Shown piece after piece: positions 31,772 to 40,899 of a stretch of DNA of 64,000 bases. The notes beneath the pieces are model-generated. The model did not search any database, was not told where the DNA came from, and was given only the letters and a program-made list of their open reading frames with translations. Numbering within the stretch: position 1 is the stretch's first letter; every line of letters begins with the position of its first letter. A program made the position numbers and the translations under genes. This stretch comes from Dyadobacter sp. CY312 (GTDB lineage: Bacteria > Bacteroidota > Bacteroidia > Cytophagales > Spirosomataceae): NCBI RefSeq assembly GCF_021390535.1, contig NZ_JAJUXG010000013.1:62001-126000 (forward strand), written 5' to 3'.

Positions 31772-34700
31772 ATGATTTATTTCTTCGCCGACGATCAGAA
31801 TACTGTTTATGCAGTGCAATTGGAGCGAACGCTCACATCGTCAGATACTTCAAAATTAACATGGCTGTTTGCAGGTGCTGAACTTAGCCAGGAAACTGTT
31901 CTCACTGATTTTTTCGTTGGTCCGCGCGCTGCCATGATTACTCCATGGAGCACCAATGCCGTTGAAATAACCCAGAATATGGATATTCAGGGCATCATCC
32001 GGATCGAGGAATTCAAACGTGTGGATGCCGATTTTTCAGACTTCGATCCTATGCTTTCCCAAAAGTATAACAAGCTGGGTCAGGATTTGTACACGATCAG
32101 CATTCTGCCCGAATCCATTCTTGAAATAGAAGACATAGGCTTGTATAACAAGCAGGAAGGTCTTTCATTGAGTGACGAAGAGGTTGATTATCTGAACAAA
32201 CTGGCTGAAAAACTGAACAGAAAATTGACTGATTCCGAAGTTTTCGGCTTCTCACAGGTCAATTCTGAACACTGCCGTCACAAGATTTTCAACGGAACGT
32301 TTGTGATCGATGGCGAAGAACAGCCTGTATCCTTGTTCAAGCTGATCCGTAGAACTTCCGAAACAAATCCGAATGGAATCGTTTCGGCGTATAAAGACAA
32401 TGTTGCATTTGTAAAAGGACCAACTGTTCAGCAGTTTGCTCCCAAGCGTCCTGACGTTCCGGAATATTACGAAATAAAAGACTTTCAGTCTGTAATATCG
32501 CTGAAAGCAGAAACACATAACTTCCCTACCACGGTTGAGCCTTTCAATGGTGCTGCAACAGGATCGGGAGGGGAAATCAGAGACCGTTTGGCTGGCGGAC
32601 AAGGATCTTTGCCACTGGCTGGAACGGCAGTTTACATGACTGCTCTTTCCAGGCTTGAAGAAAACCGTCCCTGGGAAAAAGGCGTTGAAGAACGCAAATG
32701 GTTGTATCAGACTCCTATGGATATCCTGATCAAAGCATCAAATGGTGCCACCGATTTTGGTAACAAATTTGGCCAACCTTTGATTGTTGGATCGGTCCTT
32801 ACATTCGAACACGAAGAAAACAACCGCAAGCTGGGTTACGATAAGGTAATCATGCAGGCAGGAGGTATCGGTTACGGAAAGGCTGATCAGGCAAAAAAAG
32901 AAAAACCGGAAGTTGGAGATAAAATCGTTGTTCTGGGTGGTGAAAACTACCGCATCGGGATGGGTGGTGCTGCGGTTTCGTCGGCAGATACAGGTGCTTT
33001 CGGTTCTGGTATTGAGCTGAATGCGATCCAACGGTCTAACCCGGAAATGCAGAAGCGTGTTGCAAACGCAGTGCGCGGCATGGTGGAAAGTGATAACAAC
33101 ACCATTGTTTCCATTCACGATCACGGCGCAGGCGGACATTTGAACTGTTTGTCGGAACTTGTTGAAGAAACGGGTGGAAAAATTGATCTTGATAAATTAC
33201 CGGTGGGTGACCCTACCCTTTCAGCCAAGGAGATTATCGGCAACGAGTCTCAGGAAAGAATGGGATTGGTGATTGACAAAGAGAACATTGAGACACTAAA
33301 AAATATAGCGGATCGTGAGCGCGCACCTATGTATACCGTGGGTGATGTGACTGGCGATCACCGCTTCACTTTCGAATCGGCCAAAACCGGAGCCAAACCG
33401 ATGGATCTGGAAATGGATGATATGTTTGGCAGCTCGCCAAAAGTATACATGCACGATAAAACGATCGATCGTCAATATGCACCGGTAAGTTATTCGGCAG
33501 ACAAGCTGAATGAATACCTGGAACAAGTGTTGCAACTTGAAGCTGTGGCAAGTAAAGACTGGCTTACCAACAAAGTAGACCGTTGCGTGGGTGGCCGTGT
33601 TGCAAAACAGCAATGCGCTGGTCCTTTGCAATTGCCATTGAATAATGTGGGTGTGATGGCGCTGGATTTCCAGGGAAAAGATGGTATCGCGACTTCGATT
33701 GGTCACGCTCCTCTTTCTGCACTGATCGATCCTGCGGCAGGTAGCCGTAACGCTATTGCAGAATCACTTTCCAACCTGGTTTGGGCTCCATTGCAGGACG
33801 GACTGAAAAGCGTTTCGCTTTCGGCCAACTGGATGTGGGCTTGTAAAAACGAAGGTGAAGATGCCCGTTTATACAAAGCCGTGAAAGCCTGCTCCGAGTT
33901 TGCGATCAGCCTGGGAATTAATATCCCAACCGGAAAAGATTCGCTTTCGATGAAGCAGAAATATAAGGATACCGAAGTGATTGCTCCGGGAACCGTTATC
34001 ATTTCCGCAGCTGGACATTGCAATGATATTACGGCTGTGGTTGAACCTGTACTTCGTAAAAGTGGCGGTGCCATTTATTACATCAATCTTTCCGGCGATC
34101 AATACAAACTGGGCGGGTCTTCTTTTGCACAAGTTCTGAACAAGATAGGAACTGAAACGCCGGATGTTGTAAATGCGGATCGTTTTGCAATAGCCTTCAA
34201 CACCATTCAGGAATTGATAAAAGGTGGAAAAATTCAGGCTGGACACGATATCGGCAGCGGTGGACTCATTACCACATTACTGGAAATGTGTTTCGCTGAC
34301 CGCGACCTTGGCGCATCCGTTGATCTTTCAGCATTGGGTAGTCAGGATATTATTGAAAAACTTTTCGCTGAAAATATTGCAATCGTTTTCCAGGCTGATG
34401 CGGAAGCAGAAGAGACGTTAACAGCGGCTGGAATCGATTTCCATAAAATTGGAAACGTGACAACGACGGCCGGACTGGAAGTAAAAAATGGCTCTGAAAC
34501 ATTCAGTTTTGATGTGGATCATCTGCGTGATGTCTGGTTCAAAACTTCCTATTTGCTTGATAAAAAACAAAGCGGTCCTGTGAAGGCGAAAGAACGCTTT
34601 GACAACTATAAAAACCACGTACTCAATTACTCCTTTCCGACACATTTTGACGGAAGCAAACCTGTAATTGAAGCTGGCAAACCAAGACCAAAAGCGGCGG

Positions 34701-35437
34701 TACTTCGTGAAAAAGGCAGTAACTCGGAAAGAGAACTGGCCAACGCCATGTACCTCGCTGGTTTTGATGTGAAAGACGTCCACATGACTGACTTGATCTC
34801 AGGCCGTGAAACGCTGGAAGACATCCAGTTCATTGGAGCTGTGGGAGGATTTTCAAATTCGGATGTACTGGGTTCTGCCAAAGGATGGGCAGGTGCATTT
34901 CTTTACAATGAGAAAGCAAAAACTGCGCTTGAAAACTTTTTTAAGAGAGAAGATACATTGTCTGTTGGTGTATGTAATGGCTGTCAGTTGTTTGTGGAAC
35001 TTGGACTAATTAATCCGGATCATGAGGAGAAGCCTAAAATGCTTCACAATGAAAGTCATAAACACGAAAGTATCTTCACTTCGTTAACTGTTCAGGAAAA
35101 TAACTCGGTGATGTTGTCTACCCTCGCGGGGAGTACGATGGGGGTGTGGGTATCACATGGAGAAGGCCGTTTCCAATTGCCGTACGCCGAAGATCGTTAC
35201 AAGATCGTTGCCAAATACGGTTACGAAACTTATCCTGCGAGCCCAAATGGCTCTGCCTACAATACGGCGATGCTTTGCGACGAAACAGGCCGCCATCTGG
35301 TGATGATGCCGCACATTGAGCGTTCGTTGTTCCAGTGGCATTGGGCACATTACCCGGAAGGAAGAAAAGACGAAGTATCTCCATGGATGGAGGCATTTGT
35401 GAACGCCCGGAAGTGGATTGAAGGGGTTAAGAAATAA
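31772..35437 (+). CDS. purL: phosphoribosylformylglycinamidine synthase (FGAM synthetase), large fused form
   Basis: This 1221-residue enzyme catalyses the fourth step of purine synthesis, converting FGAR, glutamine and ATP into FGAM in the cytoplasm. It is the full fused type, with an N-terminal PurS-like domain, the linker and first synthetase half (FGFSQVNSEHCRHKIFNG near 150, then KAETHNFPTTVEPFNGAATG), and a second half (GIATSIGHAPLSALIDPAAG). A C-terminal glutamine amidotransferase has Cys1068 in VGVCNGCQLFVELG and HWAHYPEG near the end. Length is close to the roughly 1290 of E. coli PurL. It is monocistronic, with its own promoter and terminator. Base use differs clearly from the AT-rich cassette region upstream. 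Confidence 0.97.
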   Translation: MIYFFADDQNTVYAVQLERTLTSSDTSKLTWLFAGAELSQETVLTDFFVGPRAAMITPWSTNAVEITQNMDIQGIIRIEEFKRVDADFSDFDPMLSQKYNKLGQDLYTISILPESILEIEDIGLYNKQEGLSLSDEEVDYLNKLAEKLNRKLTDSEVFGFSQVNSEHCRHKIFNGTFVIDGEEQPVSLFKLIRRTSETNPNGIVSAYKDNVAFVKGPTVQQFAPKRPDVPEYYEIKDFQSVISLKAETHNFPTTVEPFNGAATGSGGEIRDRLAGGQGSLPLAGTAVYMTALSRLEENRPWEKGVEERKWLYQTPMDILIKASNGATDFGNKFGQPLIVGSVLTFEHEENNRKLGYDKVIMQAGGIGYGKADQAKKEKPEVGDKIVVLGGENYRIGMGGAAVSSADTGAFGSGIELNAIQRSNPEMQKRVANAVRGMVESDNNTIVSIHDHGAGGHLNCLSELVEETGGKIDLDKLPVGDPTLSAKEIIGNESQERMGLVIDKENIETLKNIADRERAPMYTVGDVTGDHRFTFESAKTGAKPMDLEMDDMFGSSPKVYMHDKTIDRQYAPVSYSADKLNEYLEQVLQLEAVASKDWLTNKVDRCVGGRVAKQQCAGPLQLPLNNVGVMALDFQGKDGIATSIGHAPLSALIDPAAGSRNAIAESLSNLVWAPLQDGLKSVSLSANWMWACKNEGEDARLYKAVKACSEFAISLGINIPTGKDSLSMKQKYKDTEVIAPGTVIISAAGHCNDITAVVEPVLRKSGGAIYYINLSGDQYKLGGSSFAQVLNKIGTETPDVVNADRFAIAFNTIQELIKGGKIQAGHDIGSGGLITTLLEMCFADRDLGASVDLSALGSQDIIEKLFAENIAIVFQADAEAEETLTAAGIDFHKIGNVTTTAGLEVKNGSETFSFDVDHLRDVWFKTSYLLDKKQSGPVKAKERFDNYKNHVLNYSFPTHFDGSKPVIEAGKPRPKAAVLREKGSNSERELANAMYLAGFDVKDVHMTDLISGRETLEDIQFIGAVGGFSNSDVLGSAKGWAGAFLYNEKAKTALENFFKREDTLSVGVCNGCQLFVELGLINPDHEEKPKMLHNESHKHESIFTSLTVQENNSVMLSTLAGSTMGVWVSHGEGRFQLPYAEDRYKIVAKYGYETYPASPNGSAYNTAMLCDETGRHLVMMPHIERSLFQWHWAHYPEGRKDEVSPWMEAFVNARKWIEGVKK

Positions 35438-35457
35438 CCATTTATAAATTAAGATAT

Positions 35458-35495
35458 GAAAGGGTTGGCCGATGAGGTCAACCCTTTCGTTTTTT
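35458..35495 (+). terminator. intrinsic terminator of purL
   Basis: GAAAGGGTTG (35458-35467) pairs with CAACCCTTTC (35479-35488), followed by GTTTTTT, 20 bp after the purL stop codon. Confidence 0.9.
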
Positions 35496-35639
35496 ACAAT
35501 AAAACACTCTGCTCATTTATCCTAAGTTTTGTGAATTTTGAATTATAATTTATCAAAAAACAAGCTTTCCTTCAAGCGTGTTTGTTTTTAGGGTTCTATA
35601 TGATTTGTAAGTGGGGAACCTGAAATTGGTCAATCAAGT

Positions 35640-35860
35640 AATTTTTCGGCTCGAACGAGTATTTTACTTTTTTGTCTTGACACAAAAAAGTAACAAAAAA
35701 AGTCAAGGCTGTACGCAGATTTTAACGGAAATTGAATCATCCAGAGCCTAAACAAAAAAAACTCCTCCTGACGTCGTCAAACAGTTTTTTGTTTTTAACG
35801 GCCCTGGACAATCCAATTTCCTAATCTGCGCAAGGCCAGTCTTCAAAAAAACTTGACTTA
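35640..35860. repeat. AT-run hairpin repeat copy 2, with a long imperfect palindrome
   Basis: ACTTTTTTGT (35666-35675) pairs with ACAAAAAAGT (35682-35691), the same design as the element at 24657-24684. Next to it, the arm at about 35713-35748 pairs imperfectly with about 35800-35829, for example CGCAGATT with AATCTGCG and CCAGAGCC with GGCCCTGG. It encloses a centre with its own A-run/T-run stem. The whole could fold into one hairpin of about 120 nt. It has no coding content and resembles a MITE or dispersed repeat. The gap 35496-36030 holds nothing else that I can see. Confidence 0.55.
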
Positions 35861-36030
35861 AAATCCCTTTACCCACTATGATCCGTCTAGAGCCATTTTT
35901 AGCTTCAGAGTCTGATAAAATACAGTATCAATGTTTGCGATTCTGGCCCATGGTTGTAACTTACTTCCAATTGTTGTAATGGACTCCTTTTCTAACGAGC
36001 TTGTATAAATTTCACTTCAATACATACAAA

Positions 36031-37344
36031 ATGACAAGACTTAGCCTACCGAAAGCCATTCAATTGTGTATAGCCATTCTTCTTTGTTTTAGCACAGAGA
36101 TTTTTTCACAGGATTTTAACCAGGAGGCCAATAGGCATCAAAAGCTCGGAGACAGTCTGGAGCACGCAAAACAATACAAGTCAGCCGCCCGGCACTATCA
36201 GGCCGAGGTTAAACTGAGGAAAATGATAGCTTACAAAAAGCAAGCATCTGTAAATGCAGGTTATAGCTATGCAATGGCGCAGATGCCAGATAGTGCTCTT
36301 GTTTGCTTTGAAAACGCCGTAAGACAATTTGGACTTAGTAACAGCAACTGGCTGGACACGGAACCTGCCTTGGCACAGGTTCGGAAATTGAAAAGGTTTA
36401 CTGAACTTCGGAAGTATATGTCCGAACTACAAGGTGCGCAACAAGATCCTGATCAGGCAATGTTTGTAACAAGTGACATTAATTTATTTTGGAAAGCCTA
36501 CGATCTATATCAAAAAGACTCCTCCAATGCACAGAAGATTTTCTTAACCGAGTATTTTGAGAAAGGCAGCCCGAGTCTTCAGGAGTATTACAGAATTAAA
36601 ACCCCCAACATTGGTGGTCTGAAAGGATTTGTACACAACATCAAAAAAATGCCTCGGTTCTATGAAAGTATCAGAGCCAATACAGAGCAGGTTGCTGCAT
36701 TGGAAGACACCATTCGGGTAATATACCGTAATTTGAAACGATGGTATAAACCCAGTAAATTCCCAAATACAACCTTCGTAATTGGCGCGTGGAGCTCGGG
36801 GGGAACCGTTACCAATTATGGTTCAATACTCGGTGCTGACATGCAGTCGGCCAATGCCAACACACCAATTTCGGAATTGAATTTGTGGCAGCAAAAAAAC
36901 CTGATTCCATTTGTTGGCCTGAAACATGTGGTGGCCCATGAACTGGTACATGTACAACAAAACAATATGGCGGGTGATACAACCCTGCTTTGTCATGCGA
37001 TCCAGGAAGGAATGGCCGATTTTCTTGGAGAGTTGATCAGTGGTAAAACAGCCAACGAGCGACTTCAGGTTTGGGCTGTCGGCAACGAAAAGAAGGTATG
37101 GGCAGAATTTAAGAAGGAAATGTATCTGGATCGTTACTCTAACTGGATTGCAAATAGCAATCAGGAAACTGCTGATCGCCCTTCCGATCTGGGCTATTGG
37201 GTTGGTTATCAAATCTGCAAAGCCTATTTCGAGCAGGCATCCGACAAAAAAAAGGCAATATCCGATATGCTCAATATTAAGGATTACAAGGCATTTTTGA
37301 TACAGAGTAAAGCTGACGAAAAACTTTCAGGAAGTACCAAATAA
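36031..37344 (+). CDS. secreted metallopeptidase-like protein (DUF2268-like gluzincin)
   Basis: The 437-residue protein has a signal peptide (AIQLCIAILLCFSTEIFSQ) and then a TPR-like helical region to about residue 115. The remainder contains the zinc-binding motif HVVAHELVHVQQN, followed by the second-sphere IQEGMADFLGELISG that would give the third ligand Glu. This HExxH...E layout is that of gluzincin peptidases, and the EGxADF context is that of DUF2268-like proteins. The upstream TTG is rejected as start in favour of the ATG at 36031, directly before the signal peptide. The substrate is unknown. It probably acts in the periplasm or outside the cell. Confidence 0.7.
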   Translation: MTRLSLPKAIQLCIAILLCFSTEIFSQDFNQEANRHQKLGDSLEHAKQYKSAARHYQAEVKLRKMIAYKKQASVNAGYSYAMAQMPDSALVCFENAVRQFGLSNSNWLDTEPALAQVRKLKRFTELRKYMSELQGAQQDPDQAMFVTSDINLFWKAYDLYQKDSSNAQKIFLTEYFEKGSPSLQEYYRIKTPNIGGLKGFVHNIKKMPRFYESIRANTEQVAALEDTIRVIYRNLKRWYKPSKFPNTTFVIGAWSSGGTVTNYGSILGADMQSANANTPISELNLWQQKNLIPFVGLKHVVAHELVHVQQNNMAGDTTLLCHAIQEGMADFLGELISGKTANERLQVWAVGNEKKVWAEFKKEMYLDRYSNWIANSNQETADRPSDLGYWVGYQICKAYFEQASDKKKAISDMLNIKDYKAFLIQSKADEKLSGSTK

Positions 37345-37414
37345 AACAAGCGGGGCTGGCACAAGCACTGTACCACCCCGCTTACTTCAATTCACATCGT
37401 CAGATTTTACTCCT

Positions 37415-38455
37415 TCAAATCTTGCTAATTTTTACCACAGCATTCGTGTTTTCAAGTTTTTCTTCTGGATTGCGCCCCGTTTTGTTGGTTACATAAATTG
37501 CTCCCGTGGCTTTGTCGATGCTGATGGTATTTGGAAGTCCGCCCGTTGGAATTCTTTCGGTCACCTTGTAATCCTTTGCATCAATTACCGCGATTTCCTT
37601 TTTGTTGCGGTTCGCAGTGTAAACCACATTCAGTTTCTCGTCATACACCAATCCAATCGGAGAAGTATCGTAACCAAGGTATATTTTATTGATGATCTCA
37701 CCCGTATTGCCGTCAACCACAGTAACGTTGTTGTCGTTGGATTGGCTCACAAATAGCCGATTGTTTTTGTAGTCAATTGCGATATTCAACGGGCAGTACG
37801 ACCAGGTTTTAAACTTGCTGATCAGCTCATTTTTCTCCGAGTCAAACACAAGAATATTACCCTCCATGGTATTGCTGTCGGTGGTATATATGCGCTTACG
37901 TTCCGAATCCACATTTAGTCCAAGCAAAGAAGCGTCAGGATATTCGATGGAATTCTTCAAAGTATTGGTAGCGCCGTCAATAATCCAGATAGACGGATGA
38001 CCATGGTCAGAAACGTACACCAGATTCCTATTTTCATCAACCACAAGCTCTCTGATTCTCCCCTTTTCCTTAACGCCTTCAATAATCTTCTGGGTTTTCG
38101 TTTTCAGATCCACCGCACTTACAGAGTTCTGTGTAGCATGGCCGATGTACAAAGTCTGGGTTTTATTGTTGACAGTTATACCGAATGGCAGTTTCTTGCC
38201 CAGACTGATCGAATCGATTACCGCCAGATTTGTGCCATTTAATACGTACACAAAATTTTCGGAATTTTTGTTAAAACCAGCTTTCGGCCCAACGACGTAA
38301 ACATTTCCGTTGGTAGGATTATGCACCAGCTGATAAACTTCCGCATTGATTTTTTGTACGCCGTCAATCTTGTATGTTGGCTCCGGTTTCTTTCTTTGTG
38401 CAACCGCGGCCACCGCCAAACCGGCAAGGCAGACTGTGAAAAATAATGTACGCAT
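37415..38455 (-). CDS. YncE-like secreted beta-propeller protein
   Basis: The 346-residue protein has a signal peptide (LFFTVCLAGLAVAAVAQ) and about seven repeats of the YncE/NHL-like type. Examples are NGNVYVVGPKAG, KTQTLYIGHATQNSVSAVDL, RNLVYVSDHGHPSIWIID, KRIYTTDSNTMEGNILVFDS, NRLFVSQSNDNNVTVVDG and NVVYTANRNKKEIAVID. These form a seven-bladed propeller. Such proteins are often substrate-binding or scaffold components. Catalytic residues are not apparent. The frame is open upstream to 38539 without coding character, so the ATG at 38455 is used. It is convergent with the metallopeptidase gene and probably monocistronic. Confidence 0.8.
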   Translation of the reverse strand: MRTLFFTVCLAGLAVAAVAQRKKPEPTYKIDGVQKINAEVYQLVHNPTNGNVYVVGPKAGFNKNSENFVYVLNGTNLAVIDSISLGKKLPFGITVNNKTQTLYIGHATQNSVSAVDLKTKTQKIIEGVKEKGRIRELVVDENRNLVYVSDHGHPSIWIIDGATNTLKNSIEYPDASLLGLNVDSERKRIYTTDSNTMEGNILVFDSEKNELISKFKTWSYCPLNIAIDYKNNRLFVSQSNDNNVTVVDGNTGEIINKIYLGYDTSPIGLVYDEKLNVVYTANRNKKEIAVIDAKDYKVTERIPTGGLPNTISIDKATGAIYVTNKTGRNPEEKLENTNAVVKISKI

Positions 38456-38641
38456 CGTATTGAATGATTTATGTTTGAATAAACTTGGTTCTCGATTGTT
38501 AGTAGCGTAACAGCCGGCAAGCCACAGTCGACAACTCAATTATTTTTCACAATGCTTTCAAAAATGGAATGTAAAAAATCAACATAAAATAACCATACAA
38601 ACCTCACTTTCAATACAATAATATGTCAAAGCCCACGCACA

Positions 38642-38685
38642 AAAAAGCACCAGGTTCCTTTTCATAAAGGCTCCCGGTGCTTTTT
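38642..38685 (-). terminator. bidirectional-type terminator after the small lipoprotein gene
   Basis: AAAAAGCACC (38642-38651) pairs with GGTGCTTTTT (38676-38685), with extra G/C pairs inside. Read on the minus strand it lies 14 bp past the lipoprotein gene and ends in a U-run. Confidence 0.85.
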
Positions 38686-38698
38686 GGACAGTACTCAT

Positions 38699-38998
38699 TT
38701 ATTGGTGTTTGTTCGGCTTATCTTTCTGCACTTTTCTGGATGTGGTGTCCACGTCATGCCTCTTCCGCGTTGAATCGCTGTTCAGATTTGCATGATTTGA
38801 CGGATAACCGCCAACCTCTTTCTGATTGCCCTCTCCCGTGCCCATGGCCGCCCGGCTCGCTGCTCCCGAGCTATCGTTTGGCGTCGTTTGAGAATCTGAG
38901 CCACTGTCGTTGGTACTATTTGATTCCTTCCCGCAAGATGTGCACATCAGTGCAGCTGCCAAACATAACGTTCCTATGCTATTTCGTAAGATTTTCAT
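38699..38998 (-). CDS. small Ser/Thr/Asp-rich lipoprotein
   Basis: The 99-residue protein has a type II signal (LCLAAALMCTSC, lipidation at Cys19 or Cys22). The rest is low-complexity: SNSTNDSGSDSQTTPNDSSG, then basic Lys/Arg residues to the end. It is likely to be an unstructured periplasmic or surface tether. No family or function is recognised. The codon pattern and the terminator behind it support a real gene. Confidence 0.55.
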   Translation of the reverse strand: MKILRNSIGTLCLAAALMCTSCGKESNSTNDSGSDSQTTPNDSSGAASRAAMGTGEGNQKEVGGYPSNHANLNSDSTRKRHDVDTTSRKVQKDKPNKHQ

Positions 38999-39335
38999 TC
39001 TGTGGTTAGTTAGTTCTGTTTTAGAGTTTTAAATAACCATACCCACCGGTATATATTCCAGACCCTATAATGTGTAGTCAGCCGTTGCCCCTGCCTCACC
39101 ACGAATCTGGGTATTTACGTCCGCAATAGGAAGCTCCTTTTTTCGCTAAACTATAATCGATAAGAAAACTCGATAATCACGGTTTAGTGCAAACGTTACT
39201 TTTTGAAAGAATTTGATTGTATACGTCAAATTAGCCTCATAAAATGCAATTACAATCGTTTGCAGGGTACAGTTTTTATAGAAGCAATTGCATATTAGTA
39301 GAAATACTTTAATGCAATTTTAAAGAAACTCAACA
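38999..39335. other. intergenic region without a recognised feature
   Basis: This 337-bp gap separates two divergent small genes. It is AT-rich with scattered short palindromes and no credible frame or strong hairpin. It probably contains the promoters of both genes, but no exact TAnnTTTG element was found. Confidence 0.4.
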
Positions 39336-39815
39336 ATGAATAACCTACCCACTTTCATTAATGATATTGTTCGGATCTGGAACATACATCAGCACAGGGA
39401 GGACCTGTACAAACAAGCAATGACCCTGGACAACGTTGGCTCTCTCCGCCGAGTGTGTAGCCACGGATACATTAGTTCGCTGCTATTCAAAAAAGAGATT
39501 CAGTGGATTTATGACGGGGTGAAATGTTCTTTGCAGGATGGCGATATTAATCTTAAATTAAACACTAAAACTATCCCTGCAAAATTTTTTGGAAGTATTG
39601 ACAGACTTTCCATTGCAAGAATTTTACGTGAGCAGGAACAAAAAACAATCCGGATCTACAACTCGATTATATCAGGTATTACTTTGTCAAAGGATGAAAT
39701 CGATATTTTTTCAGATCATTTACAAAAACTGAAAGACATTGATTTTCAACTAAATAAAGAACTTATACATAGCTATGAAAATGTCCGATCATTTCAGGTG
39801 GCGCTAGCTTCCTGA
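39336..39815 (+). CDS. DUF2383-like (PA2169-type) four-helix protein
   Basis: The 159-residue soluble protein is predicted to be almost all helical. The start FINDIVRIWNIHQHREDLYKQ and the later FKKEIQWIYDGVK resemble the first helices of the DUF2383/PA2169 ferritin-like family, where the helix begins LNDLVxxxxDRxxGY. The metal-binding acidic pairs of ferritins are not clear. It stands next to a general stress-type protein, a small conserved protein and a catalase, a setting I know for such proteins in Bacteroidota. A stress-response role is inferred from context. The family match is tentative. Confidence 0.45.
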   Translation: MNNLPTFINDIVRIWNIHQHREDLYKQAMTLDNVGSLRRVCSHGYISSLLFKKEIQWIYDGVKCSLQDGDINLKLNTKTIPAKFFGSIDRLSIARILREQEQKTIRIYNSIISGITLSKDEIDIFSDHLQKLKDIDFQLNKELIHSYENVRSFQVALAS

Positions 39816-39830
39816 AATCAGTACAGGTCA

Positions 39831-39871
39831 ATAACAACAAAAGGTTCGTTCTGCGAGCCTTTTGTTGTTAT
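39831..39871. terminator. bidirectional terminator
   Basis: AACAACAAAAGG (39833-39844) pairs perfectly with CCTTTTGTTGTT (39858-39869) around a 13-nt loop. It lies between two convergent genes. The A- and T-rich stem ends give U-runs on both sides. Confidence 0.85.
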
Positions 39872-39887
39872 ATAGCATTCTACAATT

Positions 39888-40442
39888 TTAGCCGAATTCG
39901 GTATATCCGTCATCTCCAAGAATATCTGTTCCGTTGTTCAAGCGAAAATTCTGGATGATAGACTTTTTTTCTTTGCCATTGCGGGGATCCACACTGATTA
40001 TAATTCCCCCTTCCCGCATACCGCTGTCGTAAGAATCAAAATGTTGCTCAGGAATTCCTGATCCCCGCATCACATCTTGTTTTCCCGTGACAGCAGAAAC
40101 AGCTTCGGCAGGCATTTTTCTTTGCAAAGTATTCGAGATTGCGATACCTACTCCGGGCAGAGATATCATGGAAGTAATGGAGATGATGAACCCTGTAAAA
40201 GCGTTCGCTGCCTTACTTAACGCCGATTCATCTACTGGTTCATCGGTATAAACCTGATTCTTACTCAGCGTTTCATCGGACATAAGTACAGAGATGTCAT
40301 CTTCCGTATGCCCCATCTGTATCAGATTGTGATAGGCATTGTCCGCATCCTTTTTGGTAAAGAATACTCCGGAAACGGTTCCGACAGATTTGGATGAAAA
40401 ACCTTTATTTACCATTTTAATCAGTGCGTTTAACTTTGACAA
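39888..40442 (-). CDS. YflT-like general stress protein domain
   Basis: The 184-residue protein has the heat-stress YflT / general stress protein 17M start. SVGTVSGVFFTKKDADNAYHNLIQMGHTEDDISVLMSDE (about 20-57) is a strand-helix unit that shifts a loop like a small flavin-free reductase fold. A hydrophobic, Gly-rich middle (AFTGFIISITSMISLPGVGI) could form a membrane hairpin. The end contains GIPEQHFDSYDSGMREGGIIISVDPRNG. Members appear in stress regulons but have no known activity. The neighbouring catalase supports an oxidative or general stress role. Confidence 0.7.
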   Translation of the reverse strand: MSKLNALIKMVNKGFSSKSVGTVSGVFFTKKDADNAYHNLIQMGHTEDDISVLMSDETLSKNQVYTDEPVDESALSKAANAFTGFIISITSMISLPGVGIAISNTLQRKMPAEAVSAVTGKQDVMRGSGIPEQHFDSYDSGMREGGIIISVDPRNGKEKKSIIQNFRLNNGTDILGDDGYTEFG

Positions 40443-40469
40443 CTTTTGACAATTGACTTAGAGCAAAAC

Positions 40470-40643
40470 TTACAGCGCAATGAGATCGTCCTCCTTAAAA
40501 CTCTCCTCCACATCGTGCTCTTCGTTATCCCTGAACTTGCAACGTACCTCATCCGAATCGTGTGCATAACCAATTACAGTCATTCCCTGCGTTCCGTTTT
40601 TCTCTTTAACCCAGTCTCCTTCTTTGAATTTTTGATTTTCCAT
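40470..40643 (-). CDS. 57-residue small conserved-type protein (YodC/DUF2158-like)
   Basis: An ATG at 40643 opens 57 codons ending with TAA at 40470-40472. The peptide begins MENQKFKEGDWVKEKNGTQG, continues with MTVIGYAHDSDEVRCKF and ends KEDDLIAL. The GDxVxxKxGxxxMTV opening followed by a strand with a Cys is the pattern of the small DUF2158/YodC family. The protein is acidic and soluble. It is too short for common length cut-offs but has clear coding character. It lies 27 bp upstream of the YflT-like gene in the same direction, so the two are probably co-transcribed. Confidence 0.75.
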   Translation of the reverse strand: MENQKFKEGDWVKEKNGTQGMTVIGYAHDSDEVRCKFRDNEEHDVEESFKEDDLIAL

Positions 40644-40899
40644 AATGTTGATTTTTACAATTAATCAGCATTGAAGTACATAAACTCCAACCAATATCTC
40701 CCTGGCTAACAATACTATGCCAGTGACGTCTTGTGGTTCACGAATTGTTTCTCAAAAAGTTTTCCTCAAACGTTCACATAAGAAATGGTAATAGAATAAT
40801 TTCGATAGTCATTCATATTGGTATAGTTCTTGTTAGTATCTATTGTTGTGCGGGTCCGCACTATCAACTTCACCTTCAACATTAAATACTAGAATTACT

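Noticed and set aside
33296..34783. Several minus-strand frames of 120-136 codons inside purL
   Set aside because: They are antisense shadows of a highly conserved gene and have no independent coding signs.
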